A DNA stretch of 64,000 nucleotides. It comes from Billgrantia aerodenitrificans (GTDB taxonomy: Bacteria; Pseudomonadota; Gammaproteobacteria; Pseudomonadales; Halomonadaceae). Numbering within the stretch: position 1 is the stretch's first letter; every line of letters begins with the position of its first letter. The DNA lies in the NCBI RefSeq assembly GCF_021404405.1, contig NZ_JABFTV010000001.1, positions 558,001 to 622,000 on the forward strand, read 5' to 3'. Below, piece after piece: positions 19,210-28,187 of the stretch. The position numbers were made by a program, and so were the translations under genes. The notes under the pieces are model-generated. The model saw only the letters and a program-made list of their open reading frames with translations, was not told where the DNA came from and searched no databases.

Positions 19210-19232
19210 GCGGCGCGAGCCAGGAGGTCAGC

Positions 19233-20516
19233 ATGACCTATTTCATCGACCGACGCGCCAACGCCAAGAACAAGAGCGCCGTAAACCGTCAGCGCTTTCT
19301 CGACCGCTACCGGACGCATATCAAGCGTTCGGTGGAGGAGGCCGTCAACCGACGCTCCATCACCGACATGGAGCGGGGCGAGAAGGTCTCGATTCCCACC
19401 CGCGATATCTCGGAACCGGTGTTCCAGCACGGGCCGGGAGGCAAGCGCACCATCGTCAGCCCCGGCAACAAGGAGTTCGTCGAAGGTGACAAGCTGCGCC
19501 GTCCCGGTGGGGGCGGTGGTGGGGGTGGCGCCGGCGAGGGCAACGCCTCCAACCAGGGCGAGGGCATGGACGAGTTCGCCTTCAGCCTGACCCGCGAGGA
19601 GTTTCTCGACTTCGTCTTCGACGGTCTGGAACTGCCGCATCTGGAGCGCAAGGCGCTCAAGGATCTCGATGAGGTGAAGCCGGTGCGCGCCGGGGTCACC
19701 CGCGACGGGGTGCCGGCGCGGATCAATATCGTGCGCTCCATGCGCGAGGCGTATGCCCGGCGCATCGCCATGCGGGCGCCGATCCGGCGTGCCCTGCGCG
19801 AGGCGCAGGAGGCCCTGGAGGAGGAGGAGGGCAAGGACCCGGTGCTGCGCAACCCGTCGCGGATTGCCGAACTCAAGGCGGAGATCGAGCGTCTCGAGAA
19901 GCGCCTCGAGGCGGTGCCCTACATCGACACCTACGACCTGCGCTACAACAATCTGGTCAATCAGCCCCAACCGTCGAGCAAGGCGGTGATGTTCTGCGTG
20001 ATGGACGTGTCCGGCTCCATGACCCAGGCCCACAAGGACATCGCCAAGCGCTTCTTCCTGCTGCTCTATCTGTTTCTCGAGCGCAACTACGAGAAAGTCG
20101 AACTGGTCTTCGTGCGTCACCACACCGCGGCCAAAGAGGTCGATGAGGAGGAGTTCTTCTACTCGCGGGAGACCGGCGGCACCATCGTCTCCAGCGCCCT
20201 GACCCTGGTCGACGAGATCATCACCCGGCGCTACTCGCCAGCGCAGTGGAATCTCTACGTGGCCCAGGCCTCGGACGGTGACAACTGGGACGACGACTCG
20301 GTGAACTGCCGTGAGCTGTTGATGAAGAAGCTGATGCCGCGTCTGCAGTACTACACCTACGTGGAGATCACTCCCCATGCCCACCAGGCGCTGTGGGAGG
20401 AGTACGAAACGGTGGCCGCCGGGCATCCCGACCGTTTCGCCATGCGCCAGATCGTCGAGGCGGGCGATATCTACCCGGTGTTCCGTGAGCTGTTCAAGCG
20501 CCGCGCCGCCCATTGA
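19233..20516 (+). CDS. yeaH: YeaH/UPF0229 (DUF444) family protein
   Basis: This 427-residue protein belongs to the DUF444 family encoded with PrkA. It begins with the conserved [19 protein letters not shown] stretch and has a glycine-rich linker (about residues 91-99) and a coiled, charged region. A von Willebrand-A-like metal site DVSGSM lies at residues 258-263, with later [10 protein letters not shown] and [10 protein letters not shown] segments. The biochemical role is not established; the vWA fold suggests an adaptor for the AAA kinase PrkA. It is tightly spaced with its neighbours. Confidence 0.94.
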   Translation: MTYFIDRRANAKNKSAVNRQRFLDRYRTHIKRSVEEAVNRRSITDMERGEKVSIPTRDISEPVFQHGPGGKRTIVSPGNKEFVEGDKLRRPGGGGGGGGAGEGNASNQGEGMDEFAFSLTREEFLDFVFDGLELPHLERKALKDLDEVKPVRAGVTRDGVPARINIVRSMREAYARRIAMRAPIRRALREAQEALEEEEGKDPVLRNPSRIAELKAEIERLEKRLEAVPYIDTYDLRYNNLVNQPQPSSKAVMFCVMDVSGSMTQAHKDIAKRFFLLLYLFLERNYEKVELVFVRHHTAAKEVDEEEFFYSRETGGTIVSSALTLVDEIITRRYSPAQWNLYVAQASDGDNWDDDSVNCRELLMKKLMPRLQYYTYVEITPHAHQALWEEYETVAAGHPDRFAMRQIVEAGDIYPVFRELFKRRAAH

Positions 20517-20534
20517 CGTGGATGAGGAGGCCTC

Positions 20535-22091
20535 ATGACCCGACGCAAGCCGATCGCCACCGGTTCCGACTGGAACTTCGAGACCCTCAAGGAGTATGAG
20601 CAGGAGTTGGCCAGGCTGGCCGATGAGTATCGGCTGGACACTTACCCCAACCAGATCGAGATCATCACCACCGAGCAGATGATGGACGCCTATGCCAGCG
20701 TGGGGATGCCGGTGGGCTACCATCACTGGTCGTTCGGCAAGCAGTTCCTGGCCGTGGAGCAGGCCTACCGGCGTGGCCAGATGGGACTGGCCTACGAGCT
20801 GGTGATCAACTCCGACCCCTGCATCGCCTACCTGATGGAGGAGAACACCCTGATGATGCAGGTGCTGGTCATGGCCCACGCCTGCTATGGCCACAACTCC
20901 TTCTTCAAGGGCAATTACCTGTTTCGTACCTGGACGGATGCCAGTTCGATCGTCGACTACCTGGTATTCGCGCGCAAGTACGTGGCGGAATGCGAGCAGC
21001 GCCACGGGGTGACGGCCGTAGAGCAGCTCCTCGATGCCTGCCACGCGCTGCAGAACTACGGTGTCGATCGCTACAAGCGGCCGTCACCCATCTCCGCCGA
21101 GGAGGAGGTCCGCCGCCAGGCAGAGCGCGAGGCCTACCTGCAGACCCAGGTCAACACCCTCTGGCGCACCATTCCGGGGCGTCAGGCGGCGGATGCGCTA
21201 CCCGGCAGCCTGGCCAGCGACGAGGATCCGCTGGGCCTGCACGGGGGCGGACGCTATCCACCCGAGCCCCAGGAGAACCTGCTCTATTTCATCGAAAAGA
21301 ACGCGCCGCTGTTGGCGCCGTGGCAGCGCGAGATCGTGCGCATCGTGCGCAAGCTGGCGCAGTACTTCTACCCCCAGCGCCAGACTCAGGTGATGAACGA
21401 AGGCTGGGCGTCGTTCTGGCACTATACCCTGATGAATCGGCTCTATGACGAGGGGCTGGTGGACGAGGGGCTGATGCTGGAGTTCCTGCAGTCGCATACC
21501 GCCGTGGTGAGTCAGCCCGGTTTCGACAGCCCATACTACAGTGGCATCAACCCCTACGCGCTGGGGTTCGCCATGTTCAGCGACATCAAGCGCATGTGCG
21601 AAAACCCCACCGCCGAGGACCGTGAGTGGTTCCCCGACACGGCGGGTGGCGACTGGCTGGAGGCGGTGCATTTCGCCATGCGCAACTTCAAGGATGAATC
21701 CTTCATCCAGCAGTTCCTCTCGCCCAAGGTCATGCGCGACCTCAAGCTGTTCAGCATCGTCGACGACGATCAGGAGGAGATGCTGGAGGTGGCGGCCATT
21801 CACGACGAGCGTGGCTATCGTCGTATCCGGGAGGCGCTGGCCGCGCAGTACGCCCTGTCGCTGCGGGAGCCCAATATACAGGTGTACGAAGCCGATATCC
21901 GCGGCAACCGCTCATTGACCCTGCATCACGTGCAGGATAGCCGGCGACCGCTGGGCCGTAGCGTCTACCCGGTGATTCGTCATCTGCACCAGCTGTGGGG
22001 TTTTCCGGTGCGGCTGGAGTCGATTGCGGCGGATGGCAGCGTCGGCAGGCGCTATCAATGGCCGCTGCCGGACGAAGAAGGCAAGGAGTAG
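20535..22091 (+). CDS. SpoVR family protein (YcgB)
   Basis: This 518-residue protein is the third member of the prkA-yeaH-spoVR set. It shows the SpoVR hallmarks ASVGMPVGYHHWSFGKQF, the NSDPCIAYLMEEN region, MAHACYGHNSFFKGN, and NEGWASFWHYTLMNRLY. The conserved histidines and glutamates resemble metal-binding residues, though no reaction is proven. A GAGGAGG-type site lies just upstream. In non-sporulating bacteria the family accompanies stationary-phase and stress responses. Confidence 0.95.
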   Translation: MTRRKPIATGSDWNFETLKEYEQELARLADEYRLDTYPNQIEIITTEQMMDAYASVGMPVGYHHWSFGKQFLAVEQAYRRGQMGLAYELVINSDPCIAYLMEENTLMMQVLVMAHACYGHNSFFKGNYLFRTWTDASSIVDYLVFARKYVAECEQRHGVTAVEQLLDACHALQNYGVDRYKRPSPISAEEEVRRQAEREAYLQTQVNTLWRTIPGRQAADALPGSLASDEDPLGLHGGGRYPPEPQENLLYFIEKNAPLLAPWQREIVRIVRKLAQYFYPQRQTQVMNEGWASFWHYTLMNRLYDEGLVDEGLMLEFLQSHTAVVSQPGFDSPYYSGINPYALGFAMFSDIKRMCENPTAEDREWFPDTAGGDWLEAVHFAMRNFKDESFIQQFLSPKVMRDLKLFSIVDDDQEEMLEVAAIHDERGYRRIREALAAQYALSLREPNIQVYEADIRGNRSLTLHHVQDSRRPLGRSVYPVIRHLHQLWGFPVRLESIAADGSVGRRYQWPLPDEEGKE

Positions 22092-22164
22092 CGTCCGACG
22101 CGCCGTCAGGTAGCATGGGCCGGGCCGGCAGCCGCGCGCTTCGCTGGTTCGGCCCATGGTTGGC

Positions 22165-22518
22165 TCAGTCGGCGGTGACCCAGGACTGGCACCAGCCGCC
22201 TGGTTCGACGCTATTCTGTGGAAAGAGCTGGCAGCCTTCGCTGCGACGTTCGAAGAACATGCAGTTGCTGCAGGTTTCGCCTCGCTCGTACGCGGGGTGA
22301 TCGCTGGCTCGCTCGGCCACTTCCACGTAGTTCAGTGCCTGGGCCTGCTCGTCGTTGGGGTTGAGCCTTGGCAGGGTCTGGGCGAATGCATGGCGCGAGA
22401 CAATGCCGGCTCCCAGGGGTAGAGCGGCGATGCCCAGCAGGCTGTTGCGTAAGAAGTCACGTCGGCTCTGATGGGCCGGGGAGCGATGCTTCTTGGCCAT
22501 GGGATGCTTCTTGGCCAT
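22165..22518 (-). CDS. high-potential iron-sulfur protein (HiPIP), Tat-exported
   Basis: HiPIPs are small periplasmic electron carriers with a [4Fe-4S] cluster. The 117-residue precursor has a twin-arginine signal (SRRDFLRNSLLG, arginines 19-20). The mature part carries the four cluster cysteines C83, C86, C96 and C110 in typical spacing and the C-terminal GGWCQSW. An AGGAGA site supports the outer ATG. The first six codons are an almost exact duplication of the next six, giving MAKKHP-MAKKHR. It lies upstream of, and divergent from, the caa3 oxidase region, which suggests it may feed electrons to an oxidase. Confidence 0.95.
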   Translation of the reverse strand: MAKKHPMAKKHRSPAHQSRRDFLRNSLLGIAALPLGAGIVSRHAFAQTLPRLNPNDEQAQALNYVEVAERASDHPAYERGETCSNCMFFERRSEGCQLFPQNSVEPGGWCQSWVTAD

Positions 22519-22864
22519 TGAGATATCTCCTGCTTCGACACGGTCAAGTCGTTATGGAACGAACCCCATTGCGCCGGGCAGCTGCCGAGAGCACAGGCGA
22601 CGTACCGGCTCGATTATCAGACTCGGCAAGGGGGTGTGAAGTTCTCGAGTGTTAAGCGGAGGAAACACTCTTTCGAGCCGAGGCGCAATTGCTGAATTTT
22701 GCCTTGCGTTTCAGTTCGGTGTCATGCGGTTTCGGCGGGCGAGGCGACGTAAGGGAATGCGAATGAATGAGGCGTGAAGCGCCGGCCAACGGAGCCGATG
22801 GCGCTGGCACCGCTAAGGTAGATTCGATAGGGTGTGTGAACACTGCTGCTGCAAGGATGCTGTT
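22519..22864. other. intergenic region between HiPIP and the CopD/HemJ-like gene
   Basis: This 346-base stretch between divergent genes has no convincing coding frame. It contains the HiPIP ribosome binding site at its left end and a 7-bp inverted repeat GAGTGTT/AACACTC (22647-22653 with 22664-22670) followed by TTT. The AAGGA site for the next gene is at the right end. Promoters for both genes must lie here, but none is close to consensus. Confidence 0.6.
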
Positions 22865-23284
22865 ATGCCGTGGTTAAAGGTTCTGCACATCGCCACGCTG
22901 TTGTGCTGGTGTGCTTCGCTGCTGTATCTGCCGGCCATGCTGATGGTCAGTGCCCGGGCCCGGACGGGCAGCTCTTTCGAGGTGTCCGCCCCGGCACTGT
23001 TGCGTTTCGTTTTCACTCACATCGCCACTCCCTTCGCCCTGCTGGCGATCATGAGCGGCACCCTGCTGTTCGTCGTGGCGCAGCTCGTCGGCGGCTGGCT
23101 TGTGCTGAAGCTGGCGGCCGTGAGCGGCATGGTGCTATGCCATGTATTGTGCGGCGCGCTGATCGTGAGCCTGGAGCGTGACCGACGCCGCTTCCTGGTG
23201 CCGGCAAGCGCGCTGGTGGCCGCCATCGCCGCCACGCTCATGCTTGCCGTTCTCGTGCTGGTACTCAGTAAGCCATTCGATTGA
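22865..23284 (+). CDS. CopD/HemJ-like small membrane protein
   Basis: This 139-residue protein has four predicted membrane helices. The first carries LHIATLLCWCASLLYLPAML, which resembles the histidine-bearing first helix of the CopD/HemJ superfamily, where HemJ has a similar LHI...W...LYLPR pattern. A second conserved-looking histidine lies in MVLCHVLCG. It may be a haem- or copper-linked accessory of the neighbouring caa3 oxidase, but the function is inferred. An AAGGA site 8 bases upstream fixes the ATG; an upstream in-frame GTG at 22832 is less likely. Confidence 0.75.
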   Translation: MPWLKVLHIATLLCWCASLLYLPAMLMVSARARTGSSFEVSAPALLRFVFTHIATPFALLAIMSGTLLFVVAQLVGGWLVLKLAAVSGMVLCHVLCGALIVSLERDRRRFLVPASALVAAIAATLMLAVLVLVLSKPFD

Positions 23285-23337
23285 GGCATGACAAGGAGAG
23301 TCACATGCGCCACTCGACCCGCCATGCTCGGTCAACG

Positions 23338-23802
23338 TTACTTGTCGTCGATCTCGACGCCGACCGCCTCGTCGTAGACGAGCATGCCACCGAGGATACC
23401 GGCCAGCACGATCAACCCCGCCGTCATCAGCGTCAGGCCAACGGCCCAAGGCAGCAGGTCGGTGGGGTAGAGGTAACGCCACAGCCAGTTGAGGGATGCC
23501 AGCGACAACATCATCACCGCCAGGATGGCGTGACACCAGCCCAGGATCATGTCGCGGATTCGCTTGACCGTGATCAGATCGGTGAGGCCGGCGATGCTGG
23601 CGACCCAGCCGCCCAGAGCGCCGATGCCGGCCAGCCACAGGCTGGTGCGTGCCCAGAACGGGTCGCCGATGAACAGGAAGAGGGCGTCGCTGCCCACCAC
23701 CAGCATCAGGCAGGCAATGGGAAAGTGCACCATGGTGGGGTGAAGGGGGTGCCCGCCAATGGCAGCACGGCTTTTGATCGAGCGTCTCGGTTGTTCAGCC
23801 AT
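23338..23802 (-). CDS. DUF2231 family membrane protein
   Basis: This 154-residue protein has the DUF2231 signature GGHPLHPTMVHFPIA followed by four membrane helices. The function of the family is unknown; its members often sit beside oxidase or electron-transfer genes, as here. The start at 23802 is preferred over an upstream ATG at 23862 because of an AAAGGA site 8 bases before it. It is divergent from coxB and convergent with the CopD/HemJ-like gene. Confidence 0.88.
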   Translation of the reverse strand: MAEQPRRSIKSRAAIGGHPLHPTMVHFPIACLMLVVGSDALFLFIGDPFWARTSLWLAGIGALGGWVASIAGLTDLITVKRIRDMILGWCHAILAVMMLSLASLNWLWRYLYPTDLLPWAVGLTLMTAGLIVLAGILGGMLVYDEAVGVEIDDK

Positions 23803-23883
23803 GTTCGCGTCCTTTGCGATCGGTTCAGAGGTCTCTCTGGCATTCAACGCCCTGTCCAGCAATGGGTCAACCGCTGGCGGCGC

Positions 23884-24903
23884 TTGGTGGCATGGGCAGC
23901 GCTACCGCTGACGGCACTGCTGGCCGGCTGCGCCGGGGAAATGTCGATCCTCGATCCGTCCGGTCCCGCTGCTCGCCATCAGTTCTGGGTGTGGTGGGCC
24001 ATGCTTGGTTTCAGTGCGGTCGTGGCGCTGGTTCTCTTCACGCTCTGGCTGTATACCTTTCGCCGCGGCGAGCGGCCCCAGCGAACGCCGCGGGAGGAGC
24101 AGCGCATCATGCTGCGCTGGGTGCTTGGCGGCGGGATCGCGTTGCCGCTTGTCAGCATCATTGCGCTGCTGGTCTTCGCCGCCCCGACCGGTCGCAGCAT
24201 GCTTCCCCTGCCATTGCCGGAGGGTGAGGCCGAGCTCATCGAAGTGGTGGGGCACCAGTGGTGGTGGGAGATCCGCTATCCCGGCGAGAACGGCGAACCC
24301 GACGTGATCACCGCCAACCGGCTGGTGATGCCGGCCGGGGAGCCGGTCGACTTCCGCCTGGTCAGTGCGGACGTGATCCACGCCTTCTGGATCCCGCGCC
24401 TCGGTGGCAAGCGCGACATGGTGCCGGGACGGCATTCGATCATTCGTCTCGAAGCCGACGTGCCCGGCGTCTTCGGTGCCCAGTGCGCCGAGTACTGCGG
24501 TGCCCAGCACACCAACATGCTGCTGCACGTCGAGGCGATGCCGCGGGCGGAGTACGATGCCTGGCTGGCCGAGCGCCGTGCTCCTCCCGAGCCGCGCGCA
24601 GGCTTCGACGAGGCGCGGCAGGCCTTCGGCGAGCACTGCGCGGCCTGCCACACCGTCGACGGCTTTCCGCAGGAGCTCATCGCCGACGATGTCACTTACG
24701 ACATGGTCGGCCCCAACCTGACCGACATCGGCTCCCGCCCCACTCTCGGGGCCGGAGTGCTGCCCATGGAAGAGGGCGCCATCGCCTACTGGCTCGAGCA
24801 CCACCAGTTGCTCAAGCCCGGCAACAGGATGCCGCCGCATAACCATATCGACACCGAGACGCTGCAGGATATCGGAGCCTGGCTGGAGACGATGGAACCA
24901 TGA
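23884..24903 (+). CDS. coxB: caa3-type cytochrome c oxidase subunit II (CuA and cytochrome c fusion)
   Basis: This subunit accepts electrons at CuA. It has a lipoprotein-like start (LTALLAGC, lipobox Cys 16), two membrane helices, the aromatic GHQWWWEIRY segment, and the CuA loop with C201 and C205 (AQCAEYCGAQH). A C-terminal cytochrome c domain follows, with CAACH (C252, C255, H256) and a candidate axial methionine in GNRMPPHNH. The fusion defines a caa3-type enzyme. The start is uncertain: no in-frame ATG exists near the signal, only TTG 23884 and GTG 23887, with an AGAGGT followed by ATT 23842 as an unusual alternative. The stop overlaps the next ATG. Confidence 0.9.
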   Translation: MVAWAALPLTALLAGCAGEMSILDPSGPAARHQFWVWWAMLGFSAVVALVLFTLWLYTFRRGERPQRTPREEQRIMLRWVLGGGIALPLVSIIALLVFAAPTGRSMLPLPLPEGEAELIEVVGHQWWWEIRYPGENGEPDVITANRLVMPAGEPVDFRLVSADVIHAFWIPRLGGKRDMVPGRHSIIRLEADVPGVFGAQCAEYCGAQHTNMLLHVEAMPRAEYDAWLAERRAPPEPRAGFDEARQAFGEHCAACHTVDGFPQELIADDVTYDMVGPNLTDIGSRPTLGAGVLPMEEGAIAYWLEHHQLLKPGNRMPPHNHIDTETLQDIGAWLETMEP

Positions 24904-27431
24904 GCGAGATCAAGGACGCGACGCTGACGCCCGAGGTTCGGCGACTGCACAAGGGATTGGACGAGGTGTGGGGCAATCCCACCGGCTGGCGGGCCTTGAC
25001 CGTGGTGAACCATACCACCGTCGGTCTGCGCTTCATGGTCACCGGGGCGATCTTCTTTCTGATCGGTGGCCTGCTGGCGATGCTGATCCGCACTCAGCTG
25101 GCCTTCCCCGACAACGATTTCATGTCCCACGAGATCTACAACCAGGTCTTCACCATGCATGGCACGGTGATGATGTTCCTGTTCGCCATCCCCATTCTCG
25201 AGGGGTTGGCGATCTACATGATACCCAAGATGATCGGGGCTCGCGACCTGGTGTGTCCTCGGCTGACCGCCTTTGGCTACTTCTGTTACCTGTTCGGCGG
25301 CATCATTCTGTTTTCCAGTATGATCCTGGAGATCGCTCCGGCCAGCGGCTGGTTCATGTACACCCCGCTCAGCAGCGGCGAGTACTCGCCCGGGCCGGGC
25401 TCCGATTTCTGGCTGCTGGGCATCACCTTCGTCGAGATATCGGCGCTCTCCGCTGGCGTCGAGCTGGTGGTGTCGATCCTGCGCACTCGTACCCAGGGCA
25501 TGGCGCTGCACAAGATGCCGCTGTTCGCCTGGTACATCCTGGCCATGGCGCTGATGATCGTGGTCGGCTTTCCGCCGCTGATCCTCGGCAGCATTCTGCT
25601 CGAGCTGGAGCGAGCCGCCGGAATGCCTTTCTTCGAAGTGGCCGGCGGCGGTGACCCGGTGCTGTGGGCGCACCTGTTCTGGTTGTTCGGTCACCCCGAG
25701 GTCTACATCATCTTCCTGCCGGGGGCGGGTATCGTCTCGACTCTGATTCCGGTCTTCGCCGGGCGCCCCATCGTCGGCTACGGCTGGGTGGTGGCGGCGA
25801 TCATCATCATGGGCTTCGTCAGCTTCGGGCTCTGGGTGCACCACATGTTCACCCTGGGCATACCGCAGCTGGCGCTGGCCTTCTTCTCGGCGGCGAGCAT
25901 GCTGGTGGCGATTCCCACCGCCATCCAGATATTCGTCTGGCTCTCCACGCTGTGGCTGGGCCGGCCCAGGATGACGCTGCCGATGCTGTGGATCGTCGGT
26001 TTCCTGATCATTTTCGTACTCGGGGGGCTGACCGGGGTGATGCTGGCCCTGGTGCCGTTCAACTGGCAGGTGCACGACACCCATTTCGTGGTCGCCCACA
26101 TGCACTACGTGCTGGTGGGGGGCATGCTGTTCCCGCTGATGGCCGGGCTCTACTACTGGTTGCCTCAGGTATCGGGGCGCATGCCATCCGAGCGTCTGGG
26201 CAAGTGGAGCTTCTGGCTGATCTTCCTCGGCTTCAACGTCACCTTCCTGGTCATGCACTGGACCGGGCTGCTGGGTATGCGCCGGCGGGTGTTCACTTAC
26301 GATACCGCCATGGGCTGGGACATCTACAACCTGATCTCCTCGGTGGGCGGCTTCATGATGTCCGCCGGCGTGGCGCTGCTGATTCTCGATATCGTGCTGC
26401 ACTTCCGCTTCGGCAAGAAGGCGCCGCAGAATCCGTGGGGCGCCGATACCCTGGAGTGGGCCATGCCCAAGCCCCCCACGGCCTACAATTTCGTCAGTCT
26501 GCCCGCAGTGGAGACACGCCACCCGCTGTGGGAGAAGCCAGAGCTCTCGCGAACCATCTACGAAGGGCAGCACGGTCTCGCCACCATCGACCATGGCCGG
26601 CGTGAGACCTGGGGCAGCGATGCGCTGACCGGCAAGCTGCGCGAAACCATTCATCTGCCCAGTAACTCCTGGTGGCCGCTGTTCTCCTCGCTGGCTCTGG
26701 CGGTGGTATGCATCAGTCTGCTGGTGCGAGTCTACTGGCTGGCCGCCGTGGCGGTGCTGGTCGGTGTGGTACTGCTGCTGCGCTGGTCGTGGGAGAACGG
26801 CGCGCATCCCGGCAAGGCGCCCGAGGCGTCGATGGCGCCTACCGATCCGCCGCTGCACTACCACACCATGAACGGCCCCGGCGTCTGGTGCATGTCGGTC
26901 TCCCATCTGGCCAACGGCTCGCTCTATCTGTCGCTGCTGTTCGGCTGGTTCTATTTGTGGGTGGTGGCGCCTGAGTGGCAGATGCCGGAGAGCTCTCCGC
27001 TTTCGCCGCTGCTGCTGGTGGCGGCAGGCGTGGCGTTGACCCTGGGCACGCTGCTGCTGGCCAAGGTGGTGCGTCGCCTGCGCCGCCGCGAGGGGGGCGG
27101 GCTCGGCCTGATGATGTATCTCGCGGGCGGCCTGGGAAGCCTGCAGACGCTGCTGATCGTTGCGGTGATGTGGCTCGCGGGGCTGGCGCCTACCGAGACG
27201 GCGCATGATGCCACACTGTTCGTGGCGCTGTGCTACGTGCTCATTCTGGCGTCGTTGGGGGCGATACTGTGCCTTCTCCAGGGGCTGCGCGTCGGCTACG
27301 GTTACGTCAGCGTCGAGACGCCGCTGGAGCCGGTGGTGGTGCTGCGTCTGTGGTACTACCACCTGGTGGTCTACTGGAGCCTGTTCGTGGCCATCTGGGT
27401 CCTGCCGACCGTGCTGGGAGGTGGTGCATGA
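24900..27431 (+). CDS. coxA: caa3 cytochrome c oxidase subunit I-III fusion
   Basis: This 843-residue protein joins the catalytic subunit I to a subunit III-like C-terminal domain. Subunit I hallmarks are H87 (haem a ligand, TMHGTVMM) and GHPEVY (residues 264-269), giving the CuB histidine, the tyrosine and the D-channel glutamate E267. The CuB pair H314-H315 (WVHHMFTLG) and the haem ligands H400/H402 (AHMHY) follow. The glutamate places it in the A1 group of haem-copper oxidases. From about residue 650 the sequence becomes subunit III-like (NGPGVWCMSVSHLANGSLY). It overlaps coxB by 4 bases and the next small gene by 4 bases. Confidence 0.94.
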   Translation: MSEIKDATLTPEVRRLHKGLDEVWGNPTGWRALTVVNHTTVGLRFMVTGAIFFLIGGLLAMLIRTQLAFPDNDFMSHEIYNQVFTMHGTVMMFLFAIPILEGLAIYMIPKMIGARDLVCPRLTAFGYFCYLFGGIILFSSMILEIAPASGWFMYTPLSSGEYSPGPGSDFWLLGITFVEISALSAGVELVVSILRTRTQGMALHKMPLFAWYILAMALMIVVGFPPLILGSILLELERAAGMPFFEVAGGGDPVLWAHLFWLFGHPEVYIIFLPGAGIVSTLIPVFAGRPIVGYGWVVAAIIIMGFVSFGLWVHHMFTLGIPQLALAFFSAASMLVAIPTAIQIFVWLSTLWLGRPRMTLPMLWIVGFLIIFVLGGLTGVMLALVPFNWQVHDTHFVVAHMHYVLVGGMLFPLMAGLYYWLPQVSGRMPSERLGKWSFWLIFLGFNVTFLVMHWTGLLGMRRRVFTYDTAMGWDIYNLISSVGGFMMSAGVALLILDIVLHFRFGKKAPQNPWGADTLEWAMPKPPTAYNFVSLPAVETRHPLWEKPELSRTIYEGQHGLATIDHGRRETWGSDALTGKLRETIHLPSNSWWPLFSSLALAVVCISLLVRVYWLAAVAVLVGVVLLLRWSWENGAHPGKAPEASMAPTDPPLHYHTMNGPGVWCMSVSHLANGSLYLSLLFGWFYLWVVAPEWQMPESSPLSPLLLVAAGVALTLGTLLLAKVVRRLRRREGGGLGLMMYLAGGLGSLQTLLIVAVMWLAGLAPTETAHDATLFVALCYVLILASLGAILCLLQGLRVGYGYVSVETPLEPVVVLRLWYYHLVVYWSLFVAIWVLPTVLGGGA

Positions 27432-27778
27432 GGCGTCTGCTGAAACTCACCCATCCAATTCATCTGGTCAGCGGGCTGACGATCTGGGGCATCTGGTTCG
27501 TGGCGATCTATGCCGGGCTCTCGGTGGCCTGTTCGGTGGCGCCCCCCGAGCCCGAGAGCGACATGCTCACCGGCATCAACCTGGGCGTCGGCGTGGCCAC
27601 CCTGGTCACCACCGCGCTGCTGCTGTGGCTGACTTGGGCCAGCGTTGCGGCGGGCCGCAGGGCGGAGGTGCGCCGCGAGTGCTACTTCGCCTATATTTCG
27701 GCCGGGATGTTCCTGTTCTCCGCGGGCAGTACCCTGTTCGTCGGCTATCCCATCGTGTTCCTGCCGCCTTGCCTGTAA
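27428..27778 (+). CDS. small membrane protein of the caa3 operon
   Basis: I do not recognise the family. The 116-residue protein has three predicted membrane helices and a short acidic loop (APPEPESDM) between the first two. Its ATG overlaps the coxA stop (ATGA), so it is translationally coupled. The position at the end of the caa3 operon suggests a small structural or assembly subunit like the CtaF/subunit IV proteins of other oxidases, but no motif proves this. Confidence 0.8.
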   Translation: MRRLLKLTHPIHLVSGLTIWGIWFVAIYAGLSVACSVAPPEPESDMLTGINLGVGVATLVTTALLLWLTWASVAAGRRAEVRRECYFAYISAGMFLFSAGSTLFVGYPIVFLPPCL

Positions 27779-27827
27779 GAGGTGGCATTCTCGGGCGTAG
27801 GCGAGCGGCCCGGACAGAGCGCGGCGA

Positions 27828-27856
27828 TTCAGCCGCCGGGGTGGGCCTGCTATACT
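27828..27856 (+). promoter_or_regulatory. extended -10 promoter of the AsnC-type ligand-domain gene
   Basis: TGC-TATACT (-10 at 27851-27856) is an extended -10 element. A weak -35 TTCAGC lies 17 bases upstream at 27828-27833. The gene starts about 50 bases downstream of the likely transcription start, with a GGGGAGGG site. Confidence 0.55.
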
Positions 27857-27911
27857 CGCGCCAGCGCGGCGATGCCTGGCCGCAGGACTTTATCAACGGG
27901 GAGGGTGCCCG

Positions 27912-28187
27912 ATGCAGAACGCCGTGATTCTGATCAACACCGAGAAGGGGCAGGTCAAGGCGGTGGCCGAGCGGCTCGCCGACGTCGAAGGCATCAGCGA
28001 GGTCTACTCCACCTGCGGTCGCTACGATCTGGTGGCGATCGCCCGCACGCGGGACTTCGAAAGCCTGGCCGAGCTGGTCACCGAGCGCCTCAATGCCGTG
28101 GAAGGCATTCGCGATACCGAGACCCTCAACGCCATGCAGGTGCACTCCAAGCACGATCTCGAGACCATGTTCTCGCTCGGCTGGTAG
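27912..28187 (+). CDS. stand-alone Lrp/AsnC ligand-binding (RAM) domain protein
   Basis: This 91-residue protein is a single alpha/beta RAM domain of the Lrp/AsnC type, with the pattern AVILINTEKG...VAERLADVEGISEVYSTCGRYD and the closing NAMQVHSK. There is no helix-turn-helix, so it cannot bind DNA alone in the usual way. Such stand-alone domains form oligomers that may bind amino acids or partner with full-length regulators. A strong GGGGAGGG site precedes the ATG. Confidence 0.88.
   Translation: MQNAVILINTEKGQVKAVAERLADVEGISEVYSTCGRYDLVAIARTRDFESLAELVTERLNAVEGIRDTETLNAMQVHSKHDLETMFSLGW

Noticed and set aside
23281..24903. A 540-codon open frame with an AAGGAG site and ATG at 23305 that runs into coxB
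   Set aside because: Its first about 180 codons are the antisense of a genuine DUF2231 gene (GHPLHPTMVHFPIA on the other strand) and have junk composition rich in Q, H and D. Only the part from about 23884 is coxB.
24786..27362. Very long antisense frame opposite the caa3 subunit I-III gene, and similar ones opposite ttcA, the porin, the mrp and rnr genes
   Set aside because: These are GC-rich shadow frames full of H, Q, R and G without motifs, while the opposite strand encodes clear protein families.
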